A stretch of DNA of 18,379 bases from contig JANWID010000286.1 in the NCBI GenBank assembly GCA_025450095.1, positions 1 to 18,379 on the forward strand, read 5' to 3'. Positions 1-8,618 of this stretch are shown here, in pieces (positions within the stretch are counted from its first letter, which is position 1; each line of letters begins with the position of its first letter). Position numbers and translations under genes: made by a program. Source of the DNA: Bacteroidia bacterium (GTDB lineage: Bacteria > Bacteroidota > Bacteroidia > AKYH767-A > OLB10). Under the pieces are notes generated by a model. The model saw only the letters and a program-made list of their open reading frames with translations, was not told the DNA's origin and did not search any database.

Positions 1-41
1 ATCAGCGAAATGAATATTAGAAACAGTATTAGATATCTCTT

Positions 42-677
42 ATGAAAAAAGCAAGGCTGGTGATTGTTGAGGATGACAGCGAGATACTCAAACTTACTGC
101 GGAAGTACTTTCGGGCGAACCTGATTTTGATGTTATCCGCACTTTTTCAAACGGCGATAATTTCATAAAAGCATTCGATAAACTGGATTGTGATGTTGTA
201 TTGATGGATATCAATATGCCCGGAAAATCGGGAATTGAATGTGTTGCAGAATTGAAACCTAAACGTCCGGAAGTACAATACCTGATCAGCACGGTATTCG
301 AAAATCCACAGTATATATTTCAGGCTTTGTGCGCCGGAGCTACCGGTTACCTGATAAAAAATACGACATCCGACAAGCTCATAGAGGCTGTCCGTGATAT
401 TGCAAATGGCGGCTCACCCATGAGCTCCCAGATTGCAAGACTGGTAGTAAATTCATTTACAGCTAAAACTGCGGGAGCTGTCAATGACAGCCAACTTACG
501 CCACGGGAAAAAGAAATCCTGGATATGCTCTCGCAGGGTCTACTTTATAAGGAAATCGCATCCCGAAAAGAAATCAGCCTTGAAACTGTACGTAAGCATG
601 CACGCAACATATATGAAAAACTCCAGGTAACAACCAGGATGGAAGCAATCAACAAAGTTTATCCGAAATCAATTTGA
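42..677 (+). CDS. NarL/LuxR-family response regulator
   Basis: This is a two-component response regulator of 211 residues, the usual length for the NarL/FixJ class. The N-terminal receiver domain (about residues 4-120) shows the acidic pocket (E10, D11, D12), the phospho-acceptor D56 in LMDINMPGKSG, T84 in the switch region and the conserved K106 in GYLIK. The C-terminal LuxR-type helix-turn-helix (about 148-205) has LTPREKEILDMLSQG and ETVRKHARNIYEKL, the usual DNA-recognition region. It should act in the cytosol as a transcription factor activated by phosphorylation. The ATG at 42 gives a complete receiver domain; no Shine-Dalgarno is visible, as is normal in Bacteroidota. It ends with TGA. 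It converges on the minus-strand genes that follow. The HisKA_3-type kinase at 3541-5679 is the right class of partner, but the pairing is inferred from family and proximity only. The target genes are unknown. Confidence 0.93.
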   Translation: MKKARLVIVEDDSEILKLTAEVLSGEPDFDVIRTFSNGDNFIKAFDKLDCDVVLMDINMPGKSGIECVAELKPKRPEVQYLISTVFENPQYIFQALCAGATGYLIKNTTSDKLIEAVRDIANGGSPMSSQIARLVVNSFTAKTAGAVNDSQLTPREKEILDMLSQGLLYKEIASRKEISLETVRKHARNIYEKLQVTTRMEAINKVYPKSI

Positions 678-848
678 TTTTTCCAGGATATTTACATTGA
701 AAATATTTCCTCAATATAATTTCTGAAACTCACCAGCACGATTGCATATTCTGAAGTCCTGGTTATTATACAACAAGACGCGCCTCGGGATAATAATTCG
801 GGCTTAATGAATAACGCCATGATGTCGTTGTACATGAGCTTAATTATT
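678..848. other. Convergent intergenic gap without a recognisable feature
   Basis: This A+T-rich gap of about 170 bases lies between the ends of two convergent genes. I looked for a terminator hairpin followed by a T run on either strand and found none that is convincing. The short open frame on the minus strand here has no homology that I recognise and overlaps the end of the next gene, so it is not called. Confidence 0.4.
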
Positions 849-3482
849 TTAATCATTTTTACTTTTTGATTTCGGAAAACTGGTATTAATTTCTGCTGAT
901 TTATTTTGTAATTCAATCACAGCATTACGCACCAGTTCCAATTCTACTTTCAATTGCCTGTTTTCTTCACTCAATTCCTGAACAGCTTTTACCAGCGGAA
1001 CAACAAATTCAGCATAACTTAATGAATAAACATCTTTATCATTTTCAGGTTGATGCACTCCACTGAAGTCATACCCGGTGTTTATGGCCGCCGATTCAAC
1101 TTCCTGTGCAATAAATCCGGAATAAACAACCGGGCTGTTTTGCATTCCGGAATTATTTTCATTTTCATTTGCCCCTATGTATTGGTTATACTTTTCTGAA
1201 TCGAAATTATAAGTGACTGGCCGCAAAGCGTTGATAAAAGAAAGCCCTTTTACATTTTCGCTCACATTATTTTTAAACCTGCCCTCTGATATAGCCGACC
1301 AGTTCACCATTCCACCGATCCAGGTAACGAAACTATTTCCGATTTTGACCTGGTGATTTGCTGTAATAATAGTTCCTCCGCCAAATGCAGATGAATTCGT
1401 GTACCCTGTGGCATTCGCATCGGTGTTATTTCCAACGAGCGTGCAACCATTGTAAGAGGTATAATTGACACCGGAATTTGTTCCGATCGCAACATTATTT
1501 GATGTGAGGTTCTGCTGAAGACTATTCATCCCTACAGCAATAATATTTGATGCATTGATCATTGACTGCGCTGCACTTTTTCCAATAGCCACATTGTTAT
1601 TTCCCGAAAGGGAGCTGTTCATAGCCAGATTACCCATTGCTGTATTAGATACTCCGTTTGAATTCATTGACAGGCATAATGCACCGAATGCTGAATTCGC
1701 ATTTCCAATAGTATTCGCGTTCAATGACTGGTTTCCGAATGCAGCATTAGAGAATCCTGTTGTATTCAGCTGCATTGATCTATGGCCAAATGCACTGTTG
1801 TTGATACCATTTGAATTGGATTCCAATGCATAACAACCCGCAGCTGTGTTAAAATCCGCGGTACTGTTTCGTAATGCATAATAACCTATCGCCACATTTT
1901 CATTTACGGCTCCGGCATTGTATAAAACACCATTTCCCACAGCCACATTCCGGGAACCACTCACCGATGAGCCATACAGTGCATTATGACCCAAAGCGGT
2001 ATTGTATGCACCCGTTGTGATGTTGCCCATTGCGTTATTTCCTACAGCTACATTCTCTATCGCATTGGTGGTTGCTGTCTGGTTTAATGAAATCATCGAC
2101 ATATGACCAATTGCTACATTATTCCCATCGAAACTACCCGAAGCGGAATAAGCCTGGTTCGACAAGGCAGCCACGCCGATTGCAATATTTGAAGTGTTAA
2201 CCGTATTGTTTCGCAATGCATCATTTCCCAGGGCAATATTGAAAAAACCAGAAGTATTATTCAACAATGCATTATTTCCAAATGCTGTATTTGCAAACCC
2301 GGTTGTATTTCCTGACAAAGAGGTATAGCCAATTGCAGTATTGCCAGTTCCTGAAATATTCCTGTAAAGAGATTCAAATCCAACAGCTGTATTGAAATTT
2401 CCTACTGTATTACTTCGCATGGCCCTGGAACCCACTGCCACATTCCCTGAAGTTGCATTAGAAAAAAGCGCACTATCACCAACAGCAACAACCCGACTGC
2501 TGTTGGTACCACTATGCCCCGCACGGTATCCTACAGCTGTATTGTTGCTTCCTGTGGTATTATTCACCAATGCCAACTCTCCAACTCCTACATTATTGCT
2601 TCCACTGGTGTTATTGTACATTGCTGAACTTCCTATAGCCACATTGAGGTTACCAGTAGTATTGGTTCGAAGACTGGTTTGACCGAATGCGCAATTGTAA
2701 TTTCCTGTATTGTTTAGCATCGCCTCATATCCAAAAGCATTATTTCCAATTCCTGGGTTTACCGGGCTGGCCATAGCCCGGTAACCAACAGCATGATTGA
2801 AGAAACCGGTTGTTGCATTTTCGAGTGCACTAAATCCGACTGCGCAATTTTGAAATCCGGTTGTTGTATTTTTCATCGCCCTTGAGCCAATGGCCACGTT
2901 TGCAAATCCTGTTGTGATATTCTGTAATGAATGACTCCCTGCAGCCATATTCAGATCACCTGAAACGATTGCCATTCCCGATTTAAAACCAATGAAAGTA
3001 TTTTCATATCCATTAACAGAATAATTCAGACCTGCTTCCTTGCCAAAAAAAGTATTTCTTCCCAGGAATGCTCCATCTTTGTTGTCAATATAACCAGAGA
3101 GCAAATTGTTTACCTTAAACAACAAAGGTTGATTGTCGGTAGTACCCATAAAATTTATTGCAGGATCCGTACCGGGGTTGCCAGTGAGATTCCATGCGGT
3201 GGAACCTGATGCTATCGGCTTCCAAACAATACCATCAAAAAAATAAAATGAATTAAGCGAGATATCATAAACCAGTAAACCGTTTGCCGGAGCAGCGATT
3301 GCCACACGTTGCGCAGTTGTCATCCTGGGCGCTAGCAACCCTTTGTTTGTGGAAGCAATCTCAAGCATCGAGCTTGCATCCGGAGAAAGTATGTTGATTC
3401 CGATTCCCTGTCCATTTACATCATGATGAACCGACAACAACAGCATCAGTATGCAAATGATTAAATATGTTCCAGTTTTCAT
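849..3482 (-). CDS. Secreted YadA-like head-repeat protein with peptidase S74 chaperone domain
   Basis: The 877-residue product starts with a signal peptide (residues 1 to about 24, hydrophobic LIICILMLLLSV, cleavage near NGQ). Next comes a region typical of Bacteroidota tail-fibre-like proteins (about 25-95: GIGINILSPDASSMLEIAS, GLLAPRMTTAQRVAI, GLLVYD). From about 140 to 690 there are roughly two dozen degenerate repeats of 20-24 residues around N-x-A-[VF/I]-G-x-x-[AS]-[LM]-x-x-N-T-[TS]-G, the left-handed beta-roll repeat of trimeric adhesin heads. The C-terminus from S732 is a peptidase S74 (intramolecular chaperone) domain: SEGRFK carries the Ser732/Lys737 spacing of the self-cleaving SDxRxK motif, followed by ALRPVTYNFD, GFIAQEVE and a final coiled coil (about 830-860). 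By family knowledge the S74 domain trimerises and may cleave itself off just before Ser732. An extracellular trimeric fibre or adhesin is the likely product. No T9SS sorting domain or outer-membrane anchor is visible. It follows the kinase gene by 58 bases and may be co-transcribed. Confidence 0.88.
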   Translation of the reverse strand: MKTGTYLIICILMLLLSVHHDVNGQGIGINILSPDASSMLEIASTNKGLLAPRMTTAQRVAIAAPANGLLVYDISLNSFYFFDGIVWKPIASGSTAWNLTGNPGTDPAINFMGTTDNQPLLFKVNNLLSGYIDNKDGAFLGRNTFFGKEAGLNYSVNGYENTFIGFKSGMAIVSGDLNMAAGSHSLQNITTGFANVAIGSRAMKNTTTGFQNCAVGFSALENATTGFFNHAVGYRAMASPVNPGIGNNAFGYEAMLNNTGNYNCAFGQTSLRTNTTGNLNVAIGSSAMYNNTSGSNNVGVGELALVNNTTGSNNTAVGYRAGHSGTNSSRVVAVGDSALFSNATSGNVAVGSRAMRSNTVGNFNTAVGFESLYRNISGTGNTAIGYTSLSGNTTGFANTAFGNNALLNNTSGFFNIALGNDALRNNTVNTSNIAIGVAALSNQAYSASGSFDGNNVAIGHMSMISLNQTATTNAIENVAVGNNAMGNITTGAYNTALGHNALYGSSVSGSRNVAVGNGVLYNAGAVNENVAIGYYALRNSTADFNTAAGCYALESNSNGINNSAFGHRSMQLNTTGFSNAAFGNQSLNANTIGNANSAFGALCLSMNSNGVSNTAMGNLAMNSSLSGNNNVAIGKSAAQSMINASNIIAVGMNSLQQNLTSNNVAIGTNSGVNYTSYNGCTLVGNNTDANATGYTNSSAFGGGTIITANHQVKIGNSFVTWIGGMVNWSAISEGRFKNNVSENVKGLSFINALRPVTYNFDSEKYNQYIGANENENNSGMQNSPVVYSGFIAQEVESAAINTGYDFSGVHQPENDKDVYSLSYAEFVVPLVKAVQELSEENRQLKVELELVRNAVIELQNKSAEINTSFPKSKSKND

Positions 3483-3540
3483 CTTACCGAATTTTTAATT
3501 CAATAAAATTAAGCCGGTTACCAGGCAATTGAAATACTAT

Positions 3541-5679
3541 TTAAGTAGTATCAGGATCATCATAATTGTACAAAATCCCGCGAGCCTGAATGATGCAACC
3601 ATTACCCGGGGAAGTGGTGATGTAAAAATTGCTGTTGACCTGTAGCATCCGGTTGCGCATATTGGTAAGACCATTTCCCTGGCCGTTGGCGGATGCATCA
3701 GTAGAAAATCCTTTCCCGTTATCAGCGATTTTAATGTTATACAGATTATTACTGACAGAAAATTCAACGTTGATTTTTGTTGCGCCTGAATATTTAATCG
3801 CATTGTGGATGGATTCTTTCATAACCAGGTAAATATTTCGCTTCAGGTCAGGATGAAGTTGTTGATGAGCCACGTGATCCGGAAAATCGAGCCGGTAATG
3901 CATTCCCGTATCTTCAAGCATTTGACCAGCTGAATTTTTCATATAGGCAACCAGGCTTGCCAGTGTATCATGGTTGGGATTTACTGCCCATACAATTTCA
4001 TTCAGTGCTTCGCCTACACTTTTTGAATACGTGGTTATTTTAGAAAGATTCCCTGCCATCTCCGGGCTTTCGGCTTTCTTTCTTGCTATATCACTTAACA
4101 TGGTAATTTTTGTAAGTCCGCTGCCAATGTCATCATGGATGTCACGGGCTATACGAACTCGGATTCCGAGAGCCTCGCGTTGTTTTTCAATAGCTACCAA
4201 CTCTGTTTGTGTGGTTTTTAACTCTGTCAACGATTGCTGGATTGCTTTATTCTTTTCTGCAAGCAACATACTGGTATGATGTCGTTCGCGGTAACGCTGA
4301 AAAATAAATATGACAAGCAGCAATAACATCCCGGCACCAAAAATGGATGCATTGCGGAAGTACTTTTGTTTTTTAATTTCACTCTCGGTCAATATTTTTT
4401 CCTTTTCAGCAACCAGTTTCAATTCTCTTTCTTTTTCCGACACCGCGAATTCAGTTTTCAGCTGATCAATTTCATTTGCTTTCTCCTGGTTAAGCAGGCT
4501 ATCCTGAACTGTCTTGTACATTTCATGTGCCGATAATGCTTCTTTGTAATCTTTCAATGCTTTGTAATTGTCATACAGGCCTCCATAAATTTCTGCCATT
4601 GCCCTGAAATCATTCACTTGTTTCGAATAACTTAAACCTTCGGTGAGTATCTTATTTGATTCTATGTAATTCCCCATTTCTGTTTCCAGGAATCCCATGT
4701 TTGAAAGCAATGTTGCCATGTTCTGGGGATCATTGGTCTCTCTTGCCAGTAACAATGCCTTGTGGTAATAATTCCTTGTGGAATCAAGCTTTCCGTCATC
4801 CCAATAAATGCTTGCAATGTTCATATAGGCACCACCAATGAGATGCTTCATATTCAGTTTTTCCGCAGTCAGTAACGCTTTGTATTGGAACACCAGGGCT
4901 GAGTCCAGTTTACCCGCTCGCCGATAGATCATTGCAAGACTGGAAAGCGATAAAATCAATCCTTCATTATCGCCTAACTGTTCAGCAATAACAGAGCATT
5001 CCCTGTAATACTTTGCTGCATCCGTGTTTTTTCCGAGATCCTTGCTGATATTTCCCAAAGTGTTCAACAGGCGTGTGAGCGTATTGCTGTCGGCATTCTC
5101 ACGACAAACCACAACGGCTTCCTGGGCAAATCGAACTGCTTCGGTAAGCTTTCCCATTCTCCAGTATAAGGTCGACAGGTTTGATAATGCATCGTCTTTA
5201 CTTTCCTTAAAATTATACTTACTAATTATGTAATATGCTTTTTCATAATACTTCAGGGCTTCCGTAAAATTCTGTAGTCTGAAATTATTCTGACCGGCAA
5301 GCGTATAAAAAACAGCTAAGCTTTTAGGCTCCATTTTCAATGAATCCTGTAGCATGCTTTTAGTTAATGCAATGGATTTTGCATAATCACGCTGGCGGTA
5401 ATATACCCGACATTTGGCACTTTGCAATTCGTAATAAATATTTTTGTTGGATGATTTTAATCGTTGAGCCTTTTCCAGGAACACGATTGCTTCATCATAT
5501 TTATTCTGCGTTGCCATATCAAGTGCTATTTCTGTTGCCACGGAAGCAAATACAGAGTCTGCCGGGAGTCCTTTTAACTTACCCAGTGATGAATCAATAG
5601 CCGACTGAGCAATCAGTATATGACTTACCAGGATGAAAAGCAGTGATGCTATAATTTGTTTTGTATAAATTTCAGTCAT
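3541..5679 (-). CDS. TPR-containing sensor histidine kinase (HisKA_3 type)
   Basis: The 712-residue membrane sensor kinase has an N-terminal signal or anchor (about 5-25). A long set of tetratricopeptide repeats follows (about 40-395; for example ALKYYEKAYYI, AAKYYRECSVIAEQLGD, ALSAHEMYKTVQDSL), placed outside the cytosol by topology. Then come a coiled coil (about 400-438), one transmembrane helix (about 445-461, GAGMLLLLVIFIFQRY) and a second coiled coil. The HisKA_3 dimerisation domain has the phospho-acceptor H515 in ARDIHDDIGSGLTKI. The ATP-binding domain shows an N box with N626 (KESIHNAIKYS), D653 in ADNGKGF and a glycine-rich GQGNGLTNMRNRM lid near 666-675. All catalytic residues are present. 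This architecture is common in Bacteroidota and pairs with NarL/LuxR regulators such as the one at 42-677; the pairing is inferred. The signal sensed is unknown. It lies 116 bases after the upstream T9SS protein gene. Confidence 0.92.
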   Translation of the reverse strand: MTEIYTKQIIASLLFILVSHILIAQSAIDSSLGKLKGLPADSVFASVATEIALDMATQNKYDEAIVFLEKAQRLKSSNKNIYYELQSAKCRVYYRQRDYAKSIALTKSMLQDSLKMEPKSLAVFYTLAGQNNFRLQNFTEALKYYEKAYYIISKYNFKESKDDALSNLSTLYWRMGKLTEAVRFAQEAVVVCRENADSNTLTRLLNTLGNISKDLGKNTDAAKYYRECSVIAEQLGDNEGLILSLSSLAMIYRRAGKLDSALVFQYKALLTAEKLNMKHLIGGAYMNIASIYWDDGKLDSTRNYYHKALLLARETNDPQNMATLLSNMGFLETEMGNYIESNKILTEGLSYSKQVNDFRAMAEIYGGLYDNYKALKDYKEALSAHEMYKTVQDSLLNQEKANEIDQLKTEFAVSEKERELKLVAEKEKILTESEIKKQKYFRNASIFGAGMLLLLVIFIFQRYRERHHTSMLLAEKNKAIQQSLTELKTTQTELVAIEKQREALGIRVRIARDIHDDIGSGLTKITMLSDIARKKAESPEMAGNLSKITTYSKSVGEALNEIVWAVNPNHDTLASLVAYMKNSAGQMLEDTGMHYRLDFPDHVAHQQLHPDLKRNIYLVMKESIHNAIKYSGATKINVEFSVSNNLYNIKIADNGKGFSTDASANGQGNGLTNMRNRMLQVNSNFYITTSPGNGCIIQARGILYNYDDPDTT

Positions 5680-5795
5680 AAATAAATGATTGTTAACTGC
5701 TGCAACTACCCCTTCAACAAATTTTGGAGTTTTACTCTAACCTCATTTTTTGGCGGAGCATTAAAGTACAAAATATTTAATTTAATTGTCGGAAT

Positions 5796-7301
5796 TTATT
5801 TAAGGATCTGTATTTTTTCCGTAAACCATTGCCCATTCATAAAAACTTGAATTAAATATATTCCATTGGGAAGGTGAGATAAATTTAACTCCCGCAAGCC
5901 CGCAGAATTATCCATGTTGATACAGGAAAGTTTTTTTCCGAGTAAATCATTAACTGCAATCGATGTGATTTCATATTCAGAATCCCACAATATATAAGCA
6001 AATCCATTTGAAGGGTTTGGAAAAATATTAAAACTATTTTCCTTGTCAGGGATATTAACAGCCGCAATTTGCGAGTAAGCAAATGTGCCGTCATAATCCA
6101 CCTGGCGCAACCGGTAATAGGAAACACCTGGAAACGGATACGAATCGCGGAATGAATAATTAATCATGGAATTAGAATTTCCTGCACCATCAATCCGGGT
6201 TACATCTTCAAAATCAAACCCATTCCGGCTTCTTTGAAGAATAAAAAAATCATTATTTACTTCAGAAGCTGTAATCCATCGGCACAGAACGGACGATTCA
6301 TTTTCCAAAGTAGCAGTAAATGTAAGAAGGCTGACAGGCAACGGAGTACTTTCCATCGCCAGTGTCCATGAGCCGTTAGTACTTACGTTTGGAACGGCAA
6401 CGCTTTGCGCGGATGGGTTAGATTGTCCGGGAATTGGAAATTGCCAGCCCAGTGTAGCATTATCCCATTTTTGCGCCCGCATATTAGAATTGCCATTGCC
6501 AGCATTTTCGGAAACCGGGTAATGAAATATATAATCTGCACTGCCATTGATGGATACACGCCAGAATCTGTCGGCGCAATTCGCACTGTTATCGGTTCCT
6601 GTTATTCCATTTACATGCGTAACAAGATCCGGAGTGAATGGGTAGGGAGTATTATTGGATGCAGTTGCATAAGTCGAAATTACCAGGTCGCTGGAAGTAG
6701 TTCCCGGAAGTCCGATACCACCCGAAAACTCAAATGAAACATCTTCTCCTGCTGCATTTCCGAACGGAATGGTATGATATCCTTGTCCGAAATACCGCCA
6801 CCAAACGCTTGAGCTGTTATCCACATCTTCACTGAGGATGTAACCTGTGGTGCGGGTTATGCCGTTTGGATTGATATTATTTATGTAAAAAGTATGTGAG
6901 TTTAAATCCAGAACAGCATTGTTGCAATTCAGTGAACCTGTTGTAGAACTTATGGCCCCACCGGTAGTGGCATCTGACTGGAGTGTTTTTACACCGTTGA
7001 ATAAGTTCAGATGATAAAAAATAGTTGCCGAACTTCCGCCTATAACCTGGTTCACCCCATTCATGATCACCGTGCCGTCATTTAAAGTAAATCCAGGAGT
7101 AGCACTGTTGTTTGTCCAGTTGCCGTTCAGATCAATTGTTCCTGCACTTTCAATCGTCATACCGGCTTCCAGTCTTACCTCCCCTTTAACGGTTAGTTGG
7201 TTGCCTGCGGCAATCGAAACTGTTGCATTATTACCACTCAACATCTGCGCATCACTGGCATATGGGATCAAAATCAGGAAAACAAAACAATACTGTTTCA
7301 T
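5796..7301 (-). CDS. T9SS-exported beta-rich surface protein
   Basis: The 501-residue product starts with a signal peptide (MKQYCFVFLILIPYASDAQ, cleavage near residue 19). A beta-helix-like N-terminal region follows (about 25-140; ITVKG/EAGMTIES/GTIDLNGNW turns), then a long unassigned beta-rich region (140-320). A fibronectin-III-like module (about 325-415) holds LPVSLLTFTATL, WITASEVNNDFFILQRSRNG and YYRLRQVDYDGTF, a combination common just before sorting domains. The C-terminus (about 424-501) is a T9SS type A sorting domain: FNIFPNPSNGF, then DLLGKKL, then LPNGIYLIQVFMNGQWFTEKIQI. By family knowledge it is exported by the Sec system, carried over the outer membrane by T9SS and either released or fixed to the surface after the sorting domain is removed. 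No enzymatic motif is seen, so the function is unknown. It is the first of three minus-strand genes that may form a loose operon; no strong promoter was seen before it, only a near match TAACTTTA. Confidence 0.85.
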   Translation of the reverse strand: MKQYCFVFLILIPYASDAQMLSGNNATVSIAAGNQLTVKGEVRLEAGMTIESAGTIDLNGNWTNNSATPGFTLNDGTVIMNGVNQVIGGSSATIFYHLNLFNGVKTLQSDATTGGAISSTTGSLNCNNAVLDLNSHTFYINNINPNGITRTTGYILSEDVDNSSSVWWRYFGQGYHTIPFGNAAGEDVSFEFSGGIGLPGTTSSDLVISTYATASNNTPYPFTPDLVTHVNGITGTDNSANCADRFWRVSINGSADYIFHYPVSENAGNGNSNMRAQKWDNATLGWQFPIPGQSNPSAQSVAVPNVSTNGSWTLAMESTPLPVSLLTFTATLENESSVLCRWITASEVNNDFFILQRSRNGFDFEDVTRIDGAGNSNSMINYSFRDSYPFPGVSYYRLRQVDYDGTFAYSQIAAVNIPDKENSFNIFPNPSNGFAYILWDSEYEITSIAVNDLLGKKLSCINMDNSAGLRELNLSHLPNGIYLIQVFMNGQWFTEKIQILK

Positions 7302-7453
7302 TCTTTATAGATAAATTTGAATGAATGAGTAAAGTTATATTAGAAGGATAAAGAGGGGAATACTACTATAGTGGTATCAGGAATCGGAGAGAACTTTTCC
7401 CGGAATGGAGGGCATGACAATTACACGTATAGCCAATCCGGACCATTTAGATC
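7302..7453. other. Intergenic region with no recognised feature
   Basis: This stretch upstream of the T9SS protein gene holds no coding sequence that I can support. On the minus strand a TAACTTTA box lies about 30 bases before the start codon (one mismatch to TAnnTTTG), but no TTTG lies at the right distance upstream. The last 15 or so bases (GGACCATTTAGATC near 7440-7453) resemble the outer flank of the composite repeat that follows. Confidence 0.4.
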
Positions 7454-7722
7454 CTGCAAATCTTCCCAAAGTCTACTTTGTGAAGTTCCAATAAAATTTT
7501 ACTGCGGGAGGGTTGGAGGAAATAGAAATGTAGCGCTGAATAAATCAGCGCCACATTTATATTGAATTAATTTGTGTGACGACAAAGTCGGCACACAAAA
7601 AATAACCGTATTATCATAAGGAGGCGACTGAATTTTTCAGCCGCCTCCTTATGGAATTCTCGTTGCCTCCCGCACTATAATGTCACCCGGGACACGAAAT
7701 CTAAATACGGGAGGAAGTGCAG
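7454..7722 (+). repeat. Composite five-hairpin element, copy A
   Basis: This copy runs from CTGCA (7454) to TGCAG (7722). In order it holds: a degenerate first hairpin, whose left arm has decayed (CTTCCC) while the right arm CTGCGGGAGG is intact near 7502-7511; hairpin 2 (about 7521-7562, core GCGCTGA...TCAGCGC); hairpin 3 (7571-7599, TTTGTGTG / CACACAAA around CGAC-AAA-GTCG, one A-G mismatch); hairpin 4 (7615-7653, CATAAGGAGGCG / CGCCTCCTTATG around CTGAATTTTTCAG); and hairpin 5 (7666-7714, CCTCCCG / CGGGAGG with a loop of about 35 bases). Beyond TGCAG the sequence TAACTAAATGGGTCGTATAGG (7723-7743) resembles the flank of copy C. It lies just downstream of the first cupin gene. No protein is encoded; short open frames here are chance. 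The family is not one I recognise. Confidence 0.85.
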
Positions 7723-7835
7723 TAACTAAATGGGTCGTATAGGTGCTTCTTTTAGCAGCGGAAGGAACGGTAACTATAAAGCGAACGTAAAGAAATTCGT
7801 GCATTTAGTGCTGCTGTATAACCTCCTAAGCCAAC

Positions 7836-8174
7836 TTATGCCGCCTCTTCCAGTTTTACGAGATCTTCCCGGACGGGCAAAAAGCAATCGATCACTTTGC
7901 AAAGTGTGATGGCCGTTGCGGAATGGATGGCATTGGAGGGAACAAGAGCCGCCATTCCGGGAGTTAGCACTTTTTCCACACCGGCAATATTAAATCTCAT
8001 TTCACCCTCAATAACATGCGTCCATTGTTCATGCACATGACTATGTTCGGGAGCTATTGCCCCTTGTTGCAGCGTAACATATGCAAACGTGATCTGCCCG
8101 GAATGATACATGCGGGCGGTTATTCCCTCAAAGATTTTCACATTTTTCCGATCACTGAAATTAATATAGGCCAT
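7836..8174 (-). CDS. Small cupin-domain protein, copy 1
   Basis: This 112-residue single-domain cupin spans nearly the whole protein. Motif 1 is present as G38...H44-S-H46-V-H-E-Q50 followed by VIEGEMRF, and motif 2 as P79...H84. H44, H46, Q50 and H84 are the probable metal ligands, with Gln in place of the more usual Glu. The protein is cytosolic, with no signal peptide. Small cupins of this kind (HSHxHEQ type) bind a divalent metal and include small-molecule binding proteins and enzymes; substrate and reaction cannot be told from sequence. It is about 91% identical over 110 residues to the product at 10469-10816, differing at about ten positions, all outside the ligands. It sits alone, between repeat copies A and B. 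The start is supported by the identical start in the paralogue and by a conserved TAAATTTG box upstream. Confidence 0.88.
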   Translation of the reverse strand: MAYINFSDRKNVKIFEGITARMYHSGQITFAYVTLQQGAIAPEHSHVHEQWTHVIEGEMRFNIAGVEKVLTPGMAALVPSNAIHSATAITLCKVIDCFLPVREDLVKLEEAA

Positions 8175-8191
8175 GAGGTGAGAATTTTATT

Positions 8192-8199
8192 CAAATTTA
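8192..8199 (-). promoter_or_regulatory. Possible -7 promoter box of cupin copy 1
   Basis: On the minus strand the sequence reads TAAATTTG, an exact match to the Bacteroidota -7 box TAnnTTTG, 17 bases before the cupin start codon. No clear -33 TTTG lies at the expected distance (a run of T lies there instead), and the leader would be only about 10 bases, so this is tentative. The same box is kept before the second cupin. Confidence 0.3.
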
Positions 8200-8259
8200 A
8201 AACAAAAAAAACGATTCATTTTCCCACCTAATACGAATTGCCAATATAAGTTATAGTAA

Positions 8260-8278
8260 GGACAGCATGCTGTTGTCC
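8260..8278. repeat. Short dispersed palindrome (GGACAGC...GTCC), copy 1
   Basis: GGACAGCATGCTGTTGTCC is an imperfect palindrome (GGACA.C around GCATGC). It recurs as GGACAGCATGCTGCTGTCC at 10898-10916 and 11335-11353, each time followed by GCA. This copy and the one at 10898 lie at matching places upstream of the two cupin genes and were therefore duplicated together. Confidence 0.6.
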
Positions 8279-8328
8279 GCAATATGACAATGGCAATTAC
8301 CACTGTGCCAAATCGCGCTGCAGTGATT

Positions 8329-8618
8329 CTGCAATGGAGTTTTTAGAACTCCCCCCGCAGTTTACTTTCTGCAATTACAATAAAAATTTAGTGCGGGGGT
8401 TGAAGAAAATTGAAATTTGGCGCTGATTTTATCAGCGCCAAATTTCAATTATTGATTTTATTTTGCGAATGCCGATAAAATCGTCATTCGCAAAATATTT
8501 CCATTTTACCGGATGAAGGTGGCTGAATTTTTCAGCCACCTTCATCCGGTAAAATTATCATCCCTCCCGCACTATAATTTCATAAGGGACACGAAACAAA
8601 ACGCGGGAGGAATTGCAG
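8329..8618 (+). repeat. Composite five-hairpin element, copy B
   Basis: This is the most perfectly paired copy. It runs from CTGCA (8329) to TGCAG (8618). A small end hairpin GGAGTT-TTTAG-AACTCC (8335-8351) comes first. Hairpin 1 is CCCCCGCA / TGCGGGGG (8352-8359 with 8392-8399). Hairpin 2 is 8408-8450 with a perfect 20-bp stem and TTT loop (core GGCGCTGAT / ATCAGCGCC). Hairpin 3 is 8461-8495 (TTTTGCGAATG / CATTCGCAAAA around CGAT-AAA-ATCG, one mismatch). Hairpin 4 is 8503-8555 with a perfect 25-bp stem and TTT loop (core GGTGGCTGAA / TTCAGCCACC). Hairpin 5 is CCTCCCGC / GCGGGAGG (8563-8570 with 8603-8610). It lies upstream of cupin copy 1, and its left flank is shared with copy E through the cupin duplication. 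Confidence 0.9.

Noticed and set aside
1555..2682. Plus-strand open frames inside the YadA-like gene
   Set aside because: These are antisense shadows of the repetitive coding sequence; the repeated bases keep the opposite frame open.
7371..7565. Short open frame of 64 codons across copy A
   Set aside because: It runs through the hairpin element and its counterparts in other copies are not conserved as protein. The same applies to open frames at 8513-8722, 8572-8760 and 10288-10479.
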